Positions 27,002-36,336 are shown, numbered from the stretch's first letter. The stretch is 64,000 nt of DNA from Cyanobacterium stanieri PCC 7202 (GCA_000317655.1 CP003940.1:186001-250000); one strand, 5' to 3'. A program made the numbers and translations. The notes: generated from the letters alone by a model not told the origin.

Positions 27002-27210
27002 GTCTGGTTGGGGTGGGCAATGGGCAATAGTTTTCAATGGTTTATGGTTATAATACCAAATCCGATTAGTAAAGTTTACTATTATTCACTGTGTAACAAT
27101 TGACAATAAACAATTGTTATCTTTTGCCTGTTCCCCGTTCCCTGTTCCCCGCCCTAATTAGTATATTATTCAAACAGGATTTAGTATAAGGGGTAGGGAT
27201 TTAGGGGGAA
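27002..27210. repeat. Intergenic repeats between cysteine desulfurase and rpsA
   Basis: The gap holds GGGCAATGGGCAATAG, AATTGACAATAAACAATTG and CTGTTCCCCGTTCCCTG elements, each a variant of short repeats seen in several other gaps of this window, and a TTAGTA-GGGGTAGGGATTTAGGGGG segment related to the MITE-like core. No gene or RNA is evident. Confidence 0.55.
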
Positions 27211-27241
27211 AAACAAAAAAAGGAGGGTAAAACCCTCCTTC
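27211..27241 (-). terminator. Rho-independent terminator of rpsA
   Basis: Read on the minus strand, a perfect 7-bp GC-rich stem (GGAGGGT with ACCCTCC, 4-nt loop) is followed by a run of about seven T. It lies 34 bp beyond the rpsA stop codon. Confidence 0.85.
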
Positions 27242-27274
27242 TAATCAACAAAATTCAGATAGTCTCAAATAAAA

Positions 27275-28357
27275 CTACTCACTAGCGCTAGAAGCTAATT
27301 CCTCATCGCTATTATCACTGACTTGAGTTTCTGTTTCTTCCACTACTTCACTGGTTTCCTCAGTAGCTACATTTTCAACCACTTCCGTAGTTTCTTCCTC
27401 AACCACTTCAGCCGCTTCCTCTTGAGCGTCATCACCAGCTAATAATCTCTGACGGTATTGTTCAGCCATTTCTTCAGCTTTTTCAAATACCAATTCCCGA
27501 TTAGTCAACATATCACCAGGTTCAGGTTCTAATTGCTTAGTAGAAAGGGAAATACGTCCTCTTTCTGCGTCTAAGTCGATGATCATGACTTTTAATTCAT
27601 CATTAACATTGAACACACTATGAGGAGTATCAATATGATCATGGGAAATTTCGGAGATGTGTAATAAACCACTTACACCGCCGATGTCGATAAAGGCACC
27701 ATAAGGCTTGATACCACGAACAGAACCGACTACCACTTGAGCCACCTCTAAACCATTCATCTTACGCTCTACTAAAGCACGACGATGACTCAATACAAGA
27801 CGATTGCGCTCTTCATCAACTTCTAAGAATTTTAAGGGTAAATCTTGACCTAATAAATCCTCTTTAGCATCTTTGGCACTGATGTGAGAACCGGGGATAA
27901 AGCCTCTTAAACCTTCAACTCTAACCAATGCACCACCTCTGTTGGTAGCGAATACATTAGAATAAACGGTGGCATCTTCTTGTTGTAATTGACGGACTCT
28001 TTCCCAAGCGCGCATATATTCGATGCGACGGATAGAGAGGGTTAACTGTCCATCTTCGTTTTCATCGGTGAGGATAAAAAATTCTCTGGTTTCGTTGGGT
28101 TGTAAAACCTCATCGGGGTTATCAACTCTGTTGATAGAAAGTTCTTGTACGGGAATATAAGCGGCAGTCTTTGCTCCGATGTCGATGAGCGCGCCTCTTT
28201 GCTCCATACTAAAAACAGTACCGGGTACTACATCCCCAGGACTGAAATGATAGTCATATTGATCTAAAAGAGCGGCAAAATCTTCATGGGTAAAACCAAT
28301 ATCGGTTTTTGCGGTTTCTGTTTGACTGACCATAGGCATATTTTCAAAGGTTTTCAA
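27275..28357 (-). CDS. rpsA: 30S ribosomal protein S1
   Basis: The 360-residue protein has three S1 RNA-binding domains: about 38-105 (GDVVPGTVFSMEQRGALIDIG), 125-190 (ATVYSNVFATNRGGALVRVEG) and 200-275 (AQVVVGSVRGIKPYGAFIDIG with GLLHISEIS). Cyanobacterial S1 is of this short three-domain kind. The C-terminal 60 residues are acidic and low-complexity (EEETTEVVENVATEE), which is common in this lineage. Monocistronic with its own terminator. S1 binds mRNA leaders and starts translation. Confidence 0.96.
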   Translation of the reverse strand: MKTFENMPMVSQTETAKTDIGFTHEDFAALLDQYDYHFSPGDVVPGTVFSMEQRGALIDIGAKTAAYIPVQELSINRVDNPDEVLQPNETREFFILTDENEDGQLTLSIRRIEYMRAWERVRQLQQEDATVYSNVFATNRGGALVRVEGLRGFIPGSHISAKDAKEDLLGQDLPLKFLEVDEERNRLVLSHRRALVERKMNGLEVAQVVVGSVRGIKPYGAFIDIGGVSGLLHISEISHDHIDTPHSVFNVNDELKVMIIDLDAERGRISLSTKQLEPEPGDMLTNRELVFEKAEEMAEQYRQRLLAGDDAQEEAAEVVEEETTEVVENVATEETSEVVEETETQVSDNSDEELASSASE

Positions 28358-28947
28358 TTTACTTAGTTTTCTGATAATTACAAATATTTTCCATGGACTT
28401 ACAAAAGTTATTCATAAGTGATTTGGAAAAAATAAACATAGAGATTAATTTTAGAATTTAATACTTCTATTTATGGAGTTTGACACGGTATAAGATGAAA
28501 TAGTTGTCCTAGGTATATATACCTTTGGTGTTTCACCCTCTACTGCATAGGATTTATATTAATCCCCAAGACGACAAGCCCAATTATCTAGCTTAACACC
28601 AAAAACGATCTAAATTTTTGATTTAAGGTATATTATACAGAATTTTGAGCAGGGGATGTTGAATTATTGGGTGATAAAAATTATTTTTTTGCTATGTTTT
28701 TGTAAATTCTGTCACCAAATCTTCAAAAACATCTTCCATCATCTCCGTTTGAGCCAAGATGAAGTTCATTCCTATTTTGTTAACCATAAAATTGATTGTT
28801 CTTATGCAATAACAAAATGTAACGAATTTTTATCAATATAGAATCACAAAGTTAAATATAAATATCATGTATATGGATTTATAAAATGTTGGACAAAAAT
28901 TAAAGTTCCAAACTCATCCATAAATATTTAACGAAGATAGAAAAAAT
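28358..28947. other. 590-bp intergenic region upstream of rpsA and the amidase gene
   Basis: This gap contains the divergent promoter zone of rpsA and the exported amidase. I see a small palindrome AGGTATATATACCT (28511-28524) and A/T-rich tracts. A 61-codon + frame at 28656-28841 has no recognisable features and Cys/His-rich but unordered content, so I do not call it a gene. No RNA gene is evident. Confidence 0.4.
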
Positions 28948-30033
28948 ATGTTTTTATCGTTTTTTGATCACTTTTGCAAAAACTCGAATATTGTAAAGAC
29001 GATCGCACTTTCGGCAATGATGATTAACCTGTTTCAACTTCCCGTCCTAGCCTGTACAAGGGCAGTTTATCATGGCAAAGATGACTTAGTTATAACAGGT
29101 CGTACCATGGACTGGTTAACGGAAATGGATAGTAACCTATGGGCTTTTCCTAGGGGCATAGAAAGAAGTGGACTAGCGGGGGAAAAATCCCTAAAATGGA
29201 CTTCTAAATATGGAAGTGTAGGGGTAGGTGTTTGGGATATTGGCATCGCTGATGGCATGAATGAAATGGGGTTAGTGGCAAATATGCTTTATCTAACCGA
29301 GACAGAGTTTCCCACCCCCAGTGCCAATGATCCTCGCAAAGCTATATCCTTATCTCTATGGGTACAGTATGTGCTAGATAACTTTGCCACCGTGGAAGAA
29401 GCCGTGAGAGCCATGGAAAAAGATGAATTTTATGTAATTCCCATGCAATCTCCCGACGGTAAAGAGGGAACAGTTCACCTGTCTATCTCCGATGCCACGG
29501 GAGATTCTGCTATTTTTGAATATCTCGAGGGTAAATTAGTAATTCACCATAGCTCTGATTATCAAGTGATGACTAATTCACCACCCTTTGACCAACAATT
29601 GGCATTAAATGGCTATTGGCAAAATATTGGTGGTACAACCATGTTACCGGGTACTAATCGACCCAGCGATCGTTTTGTTCGGGCTTCTTTTTATATTAAC
29701 GCAGTTCCTAAAACGGCTGATCCTGCTGAGGGTATCGCCAATGTTTTTTCTGTGATGCGTAATGCTTCTGTACCTTTGGGAATATCTACCCCTGAGCGTC
29801 CAGAAATCTCTTCTACTATTTGGCGCACCGTGGCAGACCAAAAAAATCGGCGCTATTTCTTTGAGTCAACCCGTCAGCCCAATGTTTTCTGGGTTGATAT
29901 GGCTAAGTTAGATTTTTCGTCCCAAAGTCCTGTCAAAAAACTAAACCTCGTTGATGGTGAAGTGTTTGCTGGAGAAACTTCTGCCCTATTTGAACCCACC
30001 CAAGGAATGCAGTTTCTTCCTGCGGTTAACTAG
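28948..30033 (+). CDS. Exported linear amide C-N hydrolase (choloylglycine hydrolase/penicillin V acylase family)
   Basis: This 361-residue Ntn hydrolase has a signal peptide ending in PVLAC; the Cys (residue 36) becomes the N-terminal nucleophile after cleavage. It is followed by TRAVYHGKDDLVITGRTMDWL, the family's Arg/Asp substrate-positioning block, and DATGDSAIFEYLEG. This fits the Gram-negative cluster of bile-salt hydrolase/penicillin-acylase proteins. Members of this cluster can hydrolyse N-acyl homoserine lactones or penicillin V; the cyanobacterial substrate is unknown. It faces the converging cupA operon across a MITE-like repeat. Confidence 0.9.
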   Translation: MFLSFFDHFCKNSNIVKTIALSAMMINLFQLPVLACTRAVYHGKDDLVITGRTMDWLTEMDSNLWAFPRGIERSGLAGEKSLKWTSKYGSVGVGVWDIGIADGMNEMGLVANMLYLTETEFPTPSANDPRKAISLSLWVQYVLDNFATVEEAVRAMEKDEFYVIPMQSPDGKEGTVHLSISDATGDSAIFEYLEGKLVIHHSSDYQVMTNSPPFDQQLALNGYWQNIGGTTMLPGTNRPSDRFVRASFYINAVPKTADPAEGIANVFSVMRNASVPLGISTPERPEISSTIWRTVADQKNRRYFFESTRQPNVFWVDMAKLDFSSQSPVKKLNLVDGEVFAGETSALFEPTQGMQFLPAVN

Positions 30034-30123
30034 CTTTTGGGTATTAGGTCTGTTAAGTGTTGGGTAGGTTTTACATTGAGTTAAGGTATTCGTCTAACCC
30101 TCTTTTGACATTAAAGATAGTTT

Positions 30124-30227
30124 ATATCAAGTTCGACGAATCAGTTATGAAAAGGAATCCTGTTTTGCCCCCTAAATCCCCCAATTCTGGGGGACTTTCA
30201 TTGTAAAAATTTATCCGAACTTGATAT
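30124..30227. repeat. MITE-like element, copy B
   Basis: A 104-bp unit with perfect 12-bp terminal inverted repeats (ATATCAAGTTCG at 30124-30135 and CGAACTTGATAT at 30216-30227). The interior has the same GGGGGCAAAAC and CCCCCA-N2-TTGGGGG core as the copy at 17294-17396, in the opposite orientation. Its right end touches the cupA stop codon. No ORF is inside. Confidence 0.75.
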
Positions 30228-31519
30228 TAACGATAGTCTGGGCTTTGAATATCTCTCAAACGGGCTTCAGGGCGCAAAAATCGGTCTAATTGTTGCTCGT
30301 AAAATTGACGATTTTTTAACAAATGTTCGGGATTTTCATCATCCAAGGGGTGACAGGTAGCCGTGCGCAAGGCTTGAATTACCGCAGAAGTGACATTGTA
30401 CATCGAGCGCTGGAAAGTTACCCCCAATTGAATCAACATATCTTCCTCCCCTCGGCAATGTTGACGGTAATAATCTACCAAATAAGGAGGTAAAAAATGT
30501 AACATGTCATCCATTAACAGGGTGGGAGGAATACCAGCGCCCCCCACGGGAAACACATCAGCATATAAGATACCATAATGAAACTCTTTTTGATCCTGTG
30601 GCACTTGTCTGGCTTGGGCATTATAGGATTTGGTACCACGGAAGGGCGATGTGCGATAAAATACTGATTCCACATAGGGGAGGGCGGCATCATTCAACCA
30701 GTTAAAACCTTTACTTTTGGGGATGATTTCGTAACACTTTCCGCCGATATAAGCATGGTGATAAATAGGGCGACTTGCCACGGCAAAAATACCATTAACT
30801 AAAAAATCCATGGCTTCTTTTACAGTGGTCATTTTTCCTTCATCATATAAATCAGACATTTCCAAGAATACAGGACACATTACCTCCCAAAATAATCCTA
30901 AATTGGAATAATAAGATAGTTGTTTTACCTGTTCCAAAAACATGTCAGGAAATAGCTTATATATTCCTAACATAACGGGGTTAGATTTAAAGTAAGCCTT
31001 AATAGCTATATCCGCATTATGACGATATTCTTCGGTGTCTAAATAAGCATCAAAACCACCCATATTCATATCTTTTCCATGCCAAAACATGGCTCTCATA
31101 CAGGCTTCTGCAAATTCCATATTAATGCGATCGTGCAATAAATGATGGAATAATTTTGGCATTTTAGTAGTCTTACCTTTATTCATAAATTCCAGTAACT
31201 CTGGGTGCGCTGATGCTTTTCCTCGCCATACAGGTAAGTCTGCATTTTCCCCCGCATAATGGTTGGGCATATCTAAATATTCTTTAGATATAAAGTATTT
31301 AAAAAAGGGAAAAGGATTAAGAAAAACTTTCTCGGCAATATACAATAAATCCCGCCAATAAAAGTCCATGGGAATGGCGTACGCTTTATAGATACCGATA
31401 ATTTGTTTGAGGTTTTCTGGGGTATCGGGTAACATGGATTGCCCTGCTTCTAAGCGATGGACAATTTCGGCAAAGGGATGATTTGATGGTGGTAATTTAG
31501 TTTGGTTAATAGTATTCAT
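30227..31519 (-). CDS. cupA: CO2 hydration protein CupA (ChpY), NDH-1MS subunit
   Basis: CupA couples NDH-1 electron flow to conversion of CO2 to bicarbonate at the thylakoid. The 430-residue protein begins with HPFAEIVHRLEAGQSMLPDTPENL and contains the long conserved HLLHDRINMEFAEACMRAMFWH segment of the ChpX/ChpY family. Its length fits the CupA (ChpY) group rather than the shorter CupB; the partner genes ndhD3 and ndhF3 are upstream on the same strand, and a CcmR/NdhR-type regulator precedes them. A CupS-like gene, often next, is absent here: the stop codon abuts a MITE-like repeat. Confidence 0.93.
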   Translation of the reverse strand: MNTINQTKLPPSNHPFAEIVHRLEAGQSMLPDTPENLKQIIGIYKAYAIPMDFYWRDLLYIAEKVFLNPFPFFKYFISKEYLDMPNHYAGENADLPVWRGKASAHPELLEFMNKGKTTKMPKLFHHLLHDRINMEFAEACMRAMFWHGKDMNMGGFDAYLDTEEYRHNADIAIKAYFKSNPVMLGIYKLFPDMFLEQVKQLSYYSNLGLFWEVMCPVFLEMSDLYDEGKMTTVKEAMDFLVNGIFAVASRPIYHHAYIGGKCYEIIPKSKGFNWLNDAALPYVESVFYRTSPFRGTKSYNAQARQVPQDQKEFHYGILYADVFPVGGAGIPPTLLMDDMLHFLPPYLVDYYRQHCRGEEDMLIQLGVTFQRSMYNVTSAVIQALRTATCHPLDDENPEHLLKNRQFYEQQLDRFLRPEARLRDIQSPDYR

Positions 31520-31786
31520 GGTTATTTTTCTGGTTATTTTTATAATGTTTTGGTTAGGGTGGGCAATGGGGAATAGGCAATGGGCAATGGTTTTATATGG
31601 TTTTGCCCCCTAAATCCTTACCCCTCTGCCTTCGGCATCTCCCCTTGAAAGGGGAGAGGGAAACTTTTTACTTTTAATTAAGGTGTGCTAATTAAGGATT
31701 TTAAAATATTAAAAGTATTGAAAATGCGTAACAAAGTAATTATTCATTCTCAATTATCAATTATCAATTATCAATTACCAATTACC
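31520..31786. repeat. Repeat-filled gap between cupA and ndhD3
   Basis: The 267-bp gap contains GGGCAATGGG-type tracts, a CCCCTTGAAAGGGGAGAGGG palindrome with a TTTTGCCCCCTAAATCC segment, and a TTATCAA-type tandem array (about 31745-31785). It is unusually long for an operon of co-acting subunits. Confidence 0.7.
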
Positions 31787-33220
31787 TTAATTCAGCATGG
31801 TTAACCATGTGGGGTTAACACCGAAAAAGACAATCAACACAGTTAAAACGAGGGCGGGGATTCTTTCGCTAAACCTTACCTTGGGTAAATAACCTGTGCT
31901 ATTTTCCATACGTCCAAAAAATACTTGGTTTAGGAGAATTACGAAGTAAACAGCGGTTAAACCAGTGGCAATGAGACAGATAAGGGTATAGATAGGAAAT
32001 ACGGCAAAACTACCCTGGAAGGTAAGAAATTCGCCCACAAAGCCCACCATCCCGGGGATTCCTGCACTTGCCATGACGGCGGTAATCATCAAACCGCCCA
32101 CAAAAGGCAAACCTCGATAGGGATTCATCAAGCCATGGAGTTGTTTTATCTCACGGGTATTGGTTTTGTCTTCGAGGATTCCTGCTAGATGGAAAAGGAG
32201 GGCAACGATTAAACCATGGGCAAACATTTGAGTAATTGCCCCTACAATAGCCAAGTCGGTGGCGGCGGCGGTAGCTAAGACGACAAAGTTGATATGGGCG
32301 ATGGAGGCATAGGCTATCATCTTCTTGATGTCGGTTTGGGAGATGGCAATGAGGGAGGCATAGATGGCACTAATGACGGCAAGGATGGCAATATATGGGG
32401 TTATGTTTACCCAAGCATCGGGGAATAATCCTAATCCGAAGCGGATTAAGCCGTAGGTGCCTAGTTTGGAAATGATGCCTCCTAGTAGCATGGAGACGGG
32501 GGTGGAGGATTCGGTGTAGGCATCGGGTAGCCATGTATGGAGGGGAATAATGGGGATTTTGATGGCGAAACCGATGACGATGGCGACTAAGATAATGATT
32601 TGTTTGGCGAAGGGAAGGAGATTGGTTTGGATGTTGTTGTAGTCGAAGCTATTGATGTCGCTAAGGAATACTAGGGCGAGGAATCCTGTTAGTACGAAGA
32701 TACCTGAGAAGGCGGTATAGAGTAAATATTTTGTTCCTGCGTAGCTTCCTTTTTTGTCTCCCCAAATGGATATTAATAGATAAATGGGTACTAATTTGAT
32801 TTCATAAAAAATGAAAAATAGGAGCAGGTTTTGGGCTATTAATGCACCGTTGACGCAGGAGGCGAGGAGTAAAATCAGGATGTAATATAGGGTGGGTTTA
32901 GTCAGGGGTTTGGTGCCTGATTCACTGCTATAGATGGCAAGGGTGATTAAAAGGCAGTTTAATATTATTAGGGGTAATGATAAACCATCGATCGCACTTA
33001 CATAGTTTAAGCCAATAAAGGGCAACCATTGATAGGTATGTTCATATTGTAATTGACTGGTGGAATAGTCAAAGTTAGAACCAATATAAAGGCTAATTGC
33101 TAAGGTAATAAGCGCAGAAATTAGAGCGATATTTTTACTTTGTTTTCCCTTGAATATGTTTGCTGAAATTCCAAGGGCGATCGCCCCTATTATGGGAGTT
33201 AATACTAATAAGTCAAGCAT
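31787..33220 (-). CDS. ndhD3: NAD(P)H-quinone oxidoreductase subunit 4 (NdhD3-type)
   Basis: The 477-residue protein has about 14 hydrophobic segments and the Nqo13/NuoM-type signature with the conserved Glu in FIFYEIKLVPIYLLI and the lysine-containing helix PIIPLHTWLPDAYTESSTPVSM. It is a proton-pumping antiporter-like subunit of the NDH-1 complex. Its neighbours ndhF3 and cupA identify the low-CO2-inducible NDH-1MS form; the sequence alone would not separate NdhD3 from NdhD4. Start at 33220; the 142-bp gap before it contains a palindromic repeat. Confidence 0.9.
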   Translation of the reverse strand: MLDLLVLTPIIGAIALGISANIFKGKQSKNIALISALITLAISLYIGSNFDYSTSQLQYEHTYQWLPFIGLNYVSAIDGLSLPLIILNCLLITLAIYSSESGTKPLTKPTLYYILILLLASCVNGALIAQNLLLFFIFYEIKLVPIYLLISIWGDKKGSYAGTKYLLYTAFSGIFVLTGFLALVFLSDINSFDYNNIQTNLLPFAKQIIILVAIVIGFAIKIPIIPLHTWLPDAYTESSTPVSMLLGGIISKLGTYGLIRFGLGLFPDAWVNITPYIAILAVISAIYASLIAISQTDIKKMIAYASIAHINFVVLATAAATDLAIVGAITQMFAHGLIVALLFHLAGILEDKTNTREIKQLHGLMNPYRGLPFVGGLMITAVMASAGIPGMVGFVGEFLTFQGSFAVFPIYTLICLIATGLTAVYFVILLNQVFFGRMENSTGYLPKVRFSERIPALVLTVLIVFFGVNPTWLTMLN

Positions 33221-33235
33221 TTTATTAATGGATAA

Positions 33236-33362
33236 TTGAGAGTTGATAATGAAGGTTTTGATCCCCCCTAGCCCCCCTTAATAAGGGGGGAAATTAATTG
33301 AAATTTAACCGATAGATTGATTAATATGGCATTTATCCCCCCAGAATTGGGTGTAAGGGGGC
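33236..33362. repeat. Palindromic repeat between ndhD3 and ndhF3
   Basis: A second copy of the GGTTTTGATCCCCCC / CCCTTAATAAGGGGGG repeat (33251-33290), followed by a CCCCCCAGAATTGGG fragment akin to the MITE core. The stem could form a strong hairpin in the transcript. Confidence 0.7.
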
Positions 33363-35171
33363 TTACATTGATAAACCAAAGATAAGGGCAACAAATACCA
33401 ATCCTAAAAGGATAGAAAAGATATATAATTGGGACTGTCCAGAGGTACTATATTTCAAACCTTGACCTCCTAAAAGGGTTGTAAATCCTACTAAATTAAC
33501 AACCCCGTCCACAATATATTTATCGCACCAACTAGCAACCTTTGCAGTAAGATTTACCACCGCAATAATAGTTACTTTATAGATGTCTTGAATATATAAA
33601 TCATTGGCAAATATTTTTTGCAAAGATTCGGGAATTGTATTAACAATTGATTGATGATCTTTTCTGGTATAAATTACTGCTGAAGATACTATGCCCGCTA
33701 TCGTAAAAATAGTCAATATAAGACCTATATTCTGATGTAATGTTAATAAATTAAATTGGTCAAAAATCAAAGGTAAATGGATACCATAACCCATCAAAAT
33801 CATCATAGGAATAATCATCGGCCATAACACTTCTGGGCTACGCATGGACATCTGTTTTGCTTCTCCCAAAAACACAAGGCAAAAAACCCTCATCAGACTA
33901 AAAGCCGTTAAACCATTTACCAAGGCGATAATTACCATCAAAGGGGTACTTACTTCCACCGCCAAACGACTTAGTATCCAAAATCCGCCAAAGGGTGGCA
34001 TGGAGGTTAAGGCTACCATACCCACTAACAAACCGATACCACAAAAAGGACGACGAGACCACAAACCCCCTAATTGGGTAACATCTTGGGTGATACTGTT
34101 GAGGATAATTGCACCCATACTGGTATATAACAGTGCCATGGCGATCGCATATACCACGATTAAAAGTAACGCAGTTTGAGGATGATCAGTACCTACCGCA
34201 ATAAACACCAAGCCCATATAAGCACTTACAGTATAGGACAGGATTCTTTTTAGGTCAACCTGTGCGATCGCAATTAAACTCGCCAATACCGCCGTCACAC
34301 TACCAATTACTAATACAGTCTCCGAAGCAATGGGGGATAACTCCAATACAGGCTGTAACTGAATCAAAACATAAGCCCCCGTCGCCACCACAATGGAATT
34401 ACGCAAAATAGAAGCAGGAAGAGGGCCTTCCATCGCCTCATCAAGCCACAACTGTAAAGGAATCTGCGCACATTTTGCCAAAGGACCAGCAATCAAGCCA
34501 AAACACAATATAGTAATAATAGTAGGATCAATATCTGCGGTTTTCGCCCAGATGCCTAAATCAGTATAATTCCATGTTTTCGAGAAAGGATATAGGGCGA
34601 TGACACTCATTAATAATAAAATATCCCCCACCCTTTTTGTCCAAAAAGCATCCCTCGCCCCAGAAACTACGAGAGGTTGGGCGAACCAAAAACCGACTAA
34701 TAGATAAGTACCAAGGGTGAGAATTTCCAGATATACATAGCTGAAAAACAGAGAGTTACATAAAGCCAAGCCTCCCATTCCCGCCTCAAAAAATCCCATC
34801 AAGGCAAAAAATCTCGCCCAGCCCCAATCCATCTCCAAATATCCCACCGCATACAATTGGGATAAAACATTTAACCCCGTAATCAACACCAAAGCGCCGA
34901 CACTAATCGCCGATACCCGTATGTCAAACGAAATAGTCAAATCAGCTGCCTCTAGCCAAGTAAAACGAATATCTTGGGGAGGAATATCCCATATTTGATA
35001 TAAAGCAATAATACTATGTAAAAAAGCAAAAGAAGTCATCAACAAATTCACATAACCCGCAGGGCGTGAACCTGTTTGCTTAATAATACCGGGCGACCAC
35101 AATAGGGCGACAACACCACCTATCAAGGTATAGCAAGGTATAAACCAAATAGTTTCCTTGAAAAAATCCAT
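33363..35171 (-). CDS. ndhF3: NAD(P)H-quinone oxidoreductase subunit 5 (NdhF3-type)
   Basis: This 602-residue membrane protein has about 15 hydrophobic segments and Nqo12/NuoL-type features (AKCAQIPLQLWLDEAMEGPLP, with the antiporter-type Lys replaced in a family-specific way, and SMPPFGGFW). It is a distal membrane-arm subunit of the CO2-uptake NDH-1MS complex with NdhD3 and CupA. Its length matches cyanobacterial NdhF3. It is the first gene of the unit, 151 bp downstream of the regulator's stop codon. Confidence 0.91.
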   Translation of the reverse strand: MDFFKETIWFIPCYTLIGGVVALLWSPGIIKQTGSRPAGYVNLLMTSFAFLHSIIALYQIWDIPPQDIRFTWLEAADLTISFDIRVSAISVGALVLITGLNVLSQLYAVGYLEMDWGWARFFALMGFFEAGMGGLALCNSLFFSYVYLEILTLGTYLLVGFWFAQPLVVSGARDAFWTKRVGDILLLMSVIALYPFSKTWNYTDLGIWAKTADIDPTIITILCFGLIAGPLAKCAQIPLQLWLDEAMEGPLPASILRNSIVVATGAYVLIQLQPVLELSPIASETVLVIGSVTAVLASLIAIAQVDLKRILSYTVSAYMGLVFIAVGTDHPQTALLLIVVYAIAMALLYTSMGAIILNSITQDVTQLGGLWSRRPFCGIGLLVGMVALTSMPPFGGFWILSRLAVEVSTPLMVIIALVNGLTAFSLMRVFCLVFLGEAKQMSMRSPEVLWPMIIPMMILMGYGIHLPLIFDQFNLLTLHQNIGLILTIFTIAGIVSSAVIYTRKDHQSIVNTIPESLQKIFANDLYIQDIYKVTIIAVVNLTAKVASWCDKYIVDGVVNLVGFTTLLGGQGLKYSTSGQSQLYIFSILLGLVFVALIFGLSM

Positions 35172-35225
35172 GATATTAATGATTAAAAATATTTTAAATA
35201 AAAACGAAAGAAATTAATAAAATTC

Positions 35226-35254
35226 TATCAATTCAATTTGATAATTTGATTCAA
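35226..35254. promoter_or_regulatory. Candidate CcmR/NdhR operator before ndhF3
   Basis: A perfect palindrome TATCAA-N6-TTGATA (35226-35243) sits 55 bp upstream of ndhF3. It overlaps a second spaced repeat TCAATT-N10-ATTCAA. The latter resembles TCAATG-N10-ATCAAT, which I recall as the published NdhR site. Function inferred. Confidence 0.4.
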
Positions 35255-35322
35255 TAAAATCAACACCTAATATATAATTTGATAGTTTTAAAATTTAATT
35301 AATCCTATAATCAAAAGTAAAA

Positions 35323-36255
35323 TTAATGATGACTATGGGCGAGATCATATTGTCTATCAGCAGTATAATTTTCACTTTCAACAAGTAAATAATCCAAGAA
35401 AGTTTGAGCAACTACTGATAATTTTTTCCCAGATAAATGGGTAACATACCAACTTTCATGAATAGGGAAAGTTTCCACATCCAAAATACATAATTCCTCA
35501 TAACAACTAGAAGTTAAAGTATGTTTAGAAAGTACCGAAAGCCCTAATCCGCCGATAATAGCTTGTTTAATAGCTTCATTACTACCTAATTCTAAACGTA
35601 CTTGAATTTCCAGATTATGGTCATCAAAAATTTTGTGAATAACCTTTCTAGTGTTAGAGCCAACTTCTCTTAAAATAAAAGGGAAATTTTGTAATTTGCT
35701 CAGAGGAATATTTTTTTGATTACTTAAAATATGATTTTTGGGAGCTACTACCACCAAAGGATTATCTAAAAAAGCTCTTCTTTCCAAGTCAATATCTTCA
35801 GGGGGTTTGCTGAGGATATATAAATCATCTTTATTTTCCAACATTCGTTGATGGATTTGATGATGATTAGTAACTTGTAAAGATACATCAACATGGGGAT
35901 AAATTTGACAAAAAGAGCCTAACAAACGAGGAATAAAATATTTTCCAGTAGTTACTACCGTCAAACATAATTTTCCTTCTTTAACACCTTTTAAGTCTGC
36001 CACTGTCATTTCAAAGTTATCAAGCCTAGCAAAAATATCATGGCAAGTGCTTAATAACTCTTCCCCTGCATTAGTCAAATAAAGTTGCTTTCCGATTTGC
36101 TCAAATAATGGTAAGCCCACTGTTTGAGTGAGTTGTTTTATTTGACTAGAAACAGTGGGTTGTTTGATAGATAACTCCTCCGCCGCTTTAGTAAAACTCT
36201 GCAAACGGGCGGTAGTTTCAAAGACTTTTAGTTGGTGCAAGGTTGCATGAATCAA
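35323..36255 (-). CDS. ccmR: LysR-family regulator, CcmR/NdhR (CmpR-like) type
   Basis: The 310-residue protein has a LysR N-terminal winged helix-turn-helix (HQLKVFETTARLQSFTKAAEELSIKQPTVSSQIK) and a two-subdomain effector-binding region with GSNEAIKQAIIGGLGLSVLSKHTL. The HQLKVFE start and this block are typical of the cyanobacterial NdhR/CmpR family rather than RbcR. These regulators sense 2-phosphoglycolate, 2-oxoglutarate or NADP+ and control Ci-uptake genes. It lies directly upstream of ndhF3-ndhD3-cupA on the same strand, so NdhR/CcmR is the best reading; CmpR is the alternative. Confidence 0.87.
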   Translation of the reverse strand: MIHATLHQLKVFETTARLQSFTKAAEELSIKQPTVSSQIKQLTQTVGLPLFEQIGKQLYLTNAGEELLSTCHDIFARLDNFEMTVADLKGVKEGKLCLTVVTTGKYFIPRLLGSFCQIYPHVDVSLQVTNHHQIHQRMLENKDDLYILSKPPEDIDLERRAFLDNPLVVVAPKNHILSNQKNIPLSKLQNFPFILREVGSNTRKVIHKIFDDHNLEIQVRLELGSNEAIKQAIIGGLGLSVLSKHTLTSSCYEELCILDVETFPIHESWYVTHLSGKKLSVVAQTFLDYLLVESENYTADRQYDLAHSHH

Positions 36256-36273
36256 AACAAGCCTCCTAAGCCT

Positions 36274-36336
36274 TGATTGTATAAGTCAATCATAGTAGTT
36301 ATGATAGATTTTTGTCAATGATCCCTTGCAATGAAT
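36274..36336. promoter_or_regulatory. Candidate autoregulatory LysR operators upstream of ccmR
   Basis: Two LysR-type sites lie 19-81 bp before the ccmR start. TGATTG-N7-CAATCA (36274-36292) is a perfect inverted repeat. TCAATG-N10-ATGAAT (36315-36336) differs by one base from TCAATG-N10-ATCAAT, the NdhR motif I recall from Synechocystis. Binding has not been shown. Confidence 0.5.

Noticed and set aside
28656-28841. 61-codon ORF between rpsA and the amidase gene
   Set aside because: No ribosome-binding site, no recognisable motif, strongly AT-driven composition; chance ORF more likely.
31745-31790. CRISPR-like array of AATTATC repeats
   Set aside because: Units are 7-8 bp without spacers and match simple tandem repeats found elsewhere in the window.
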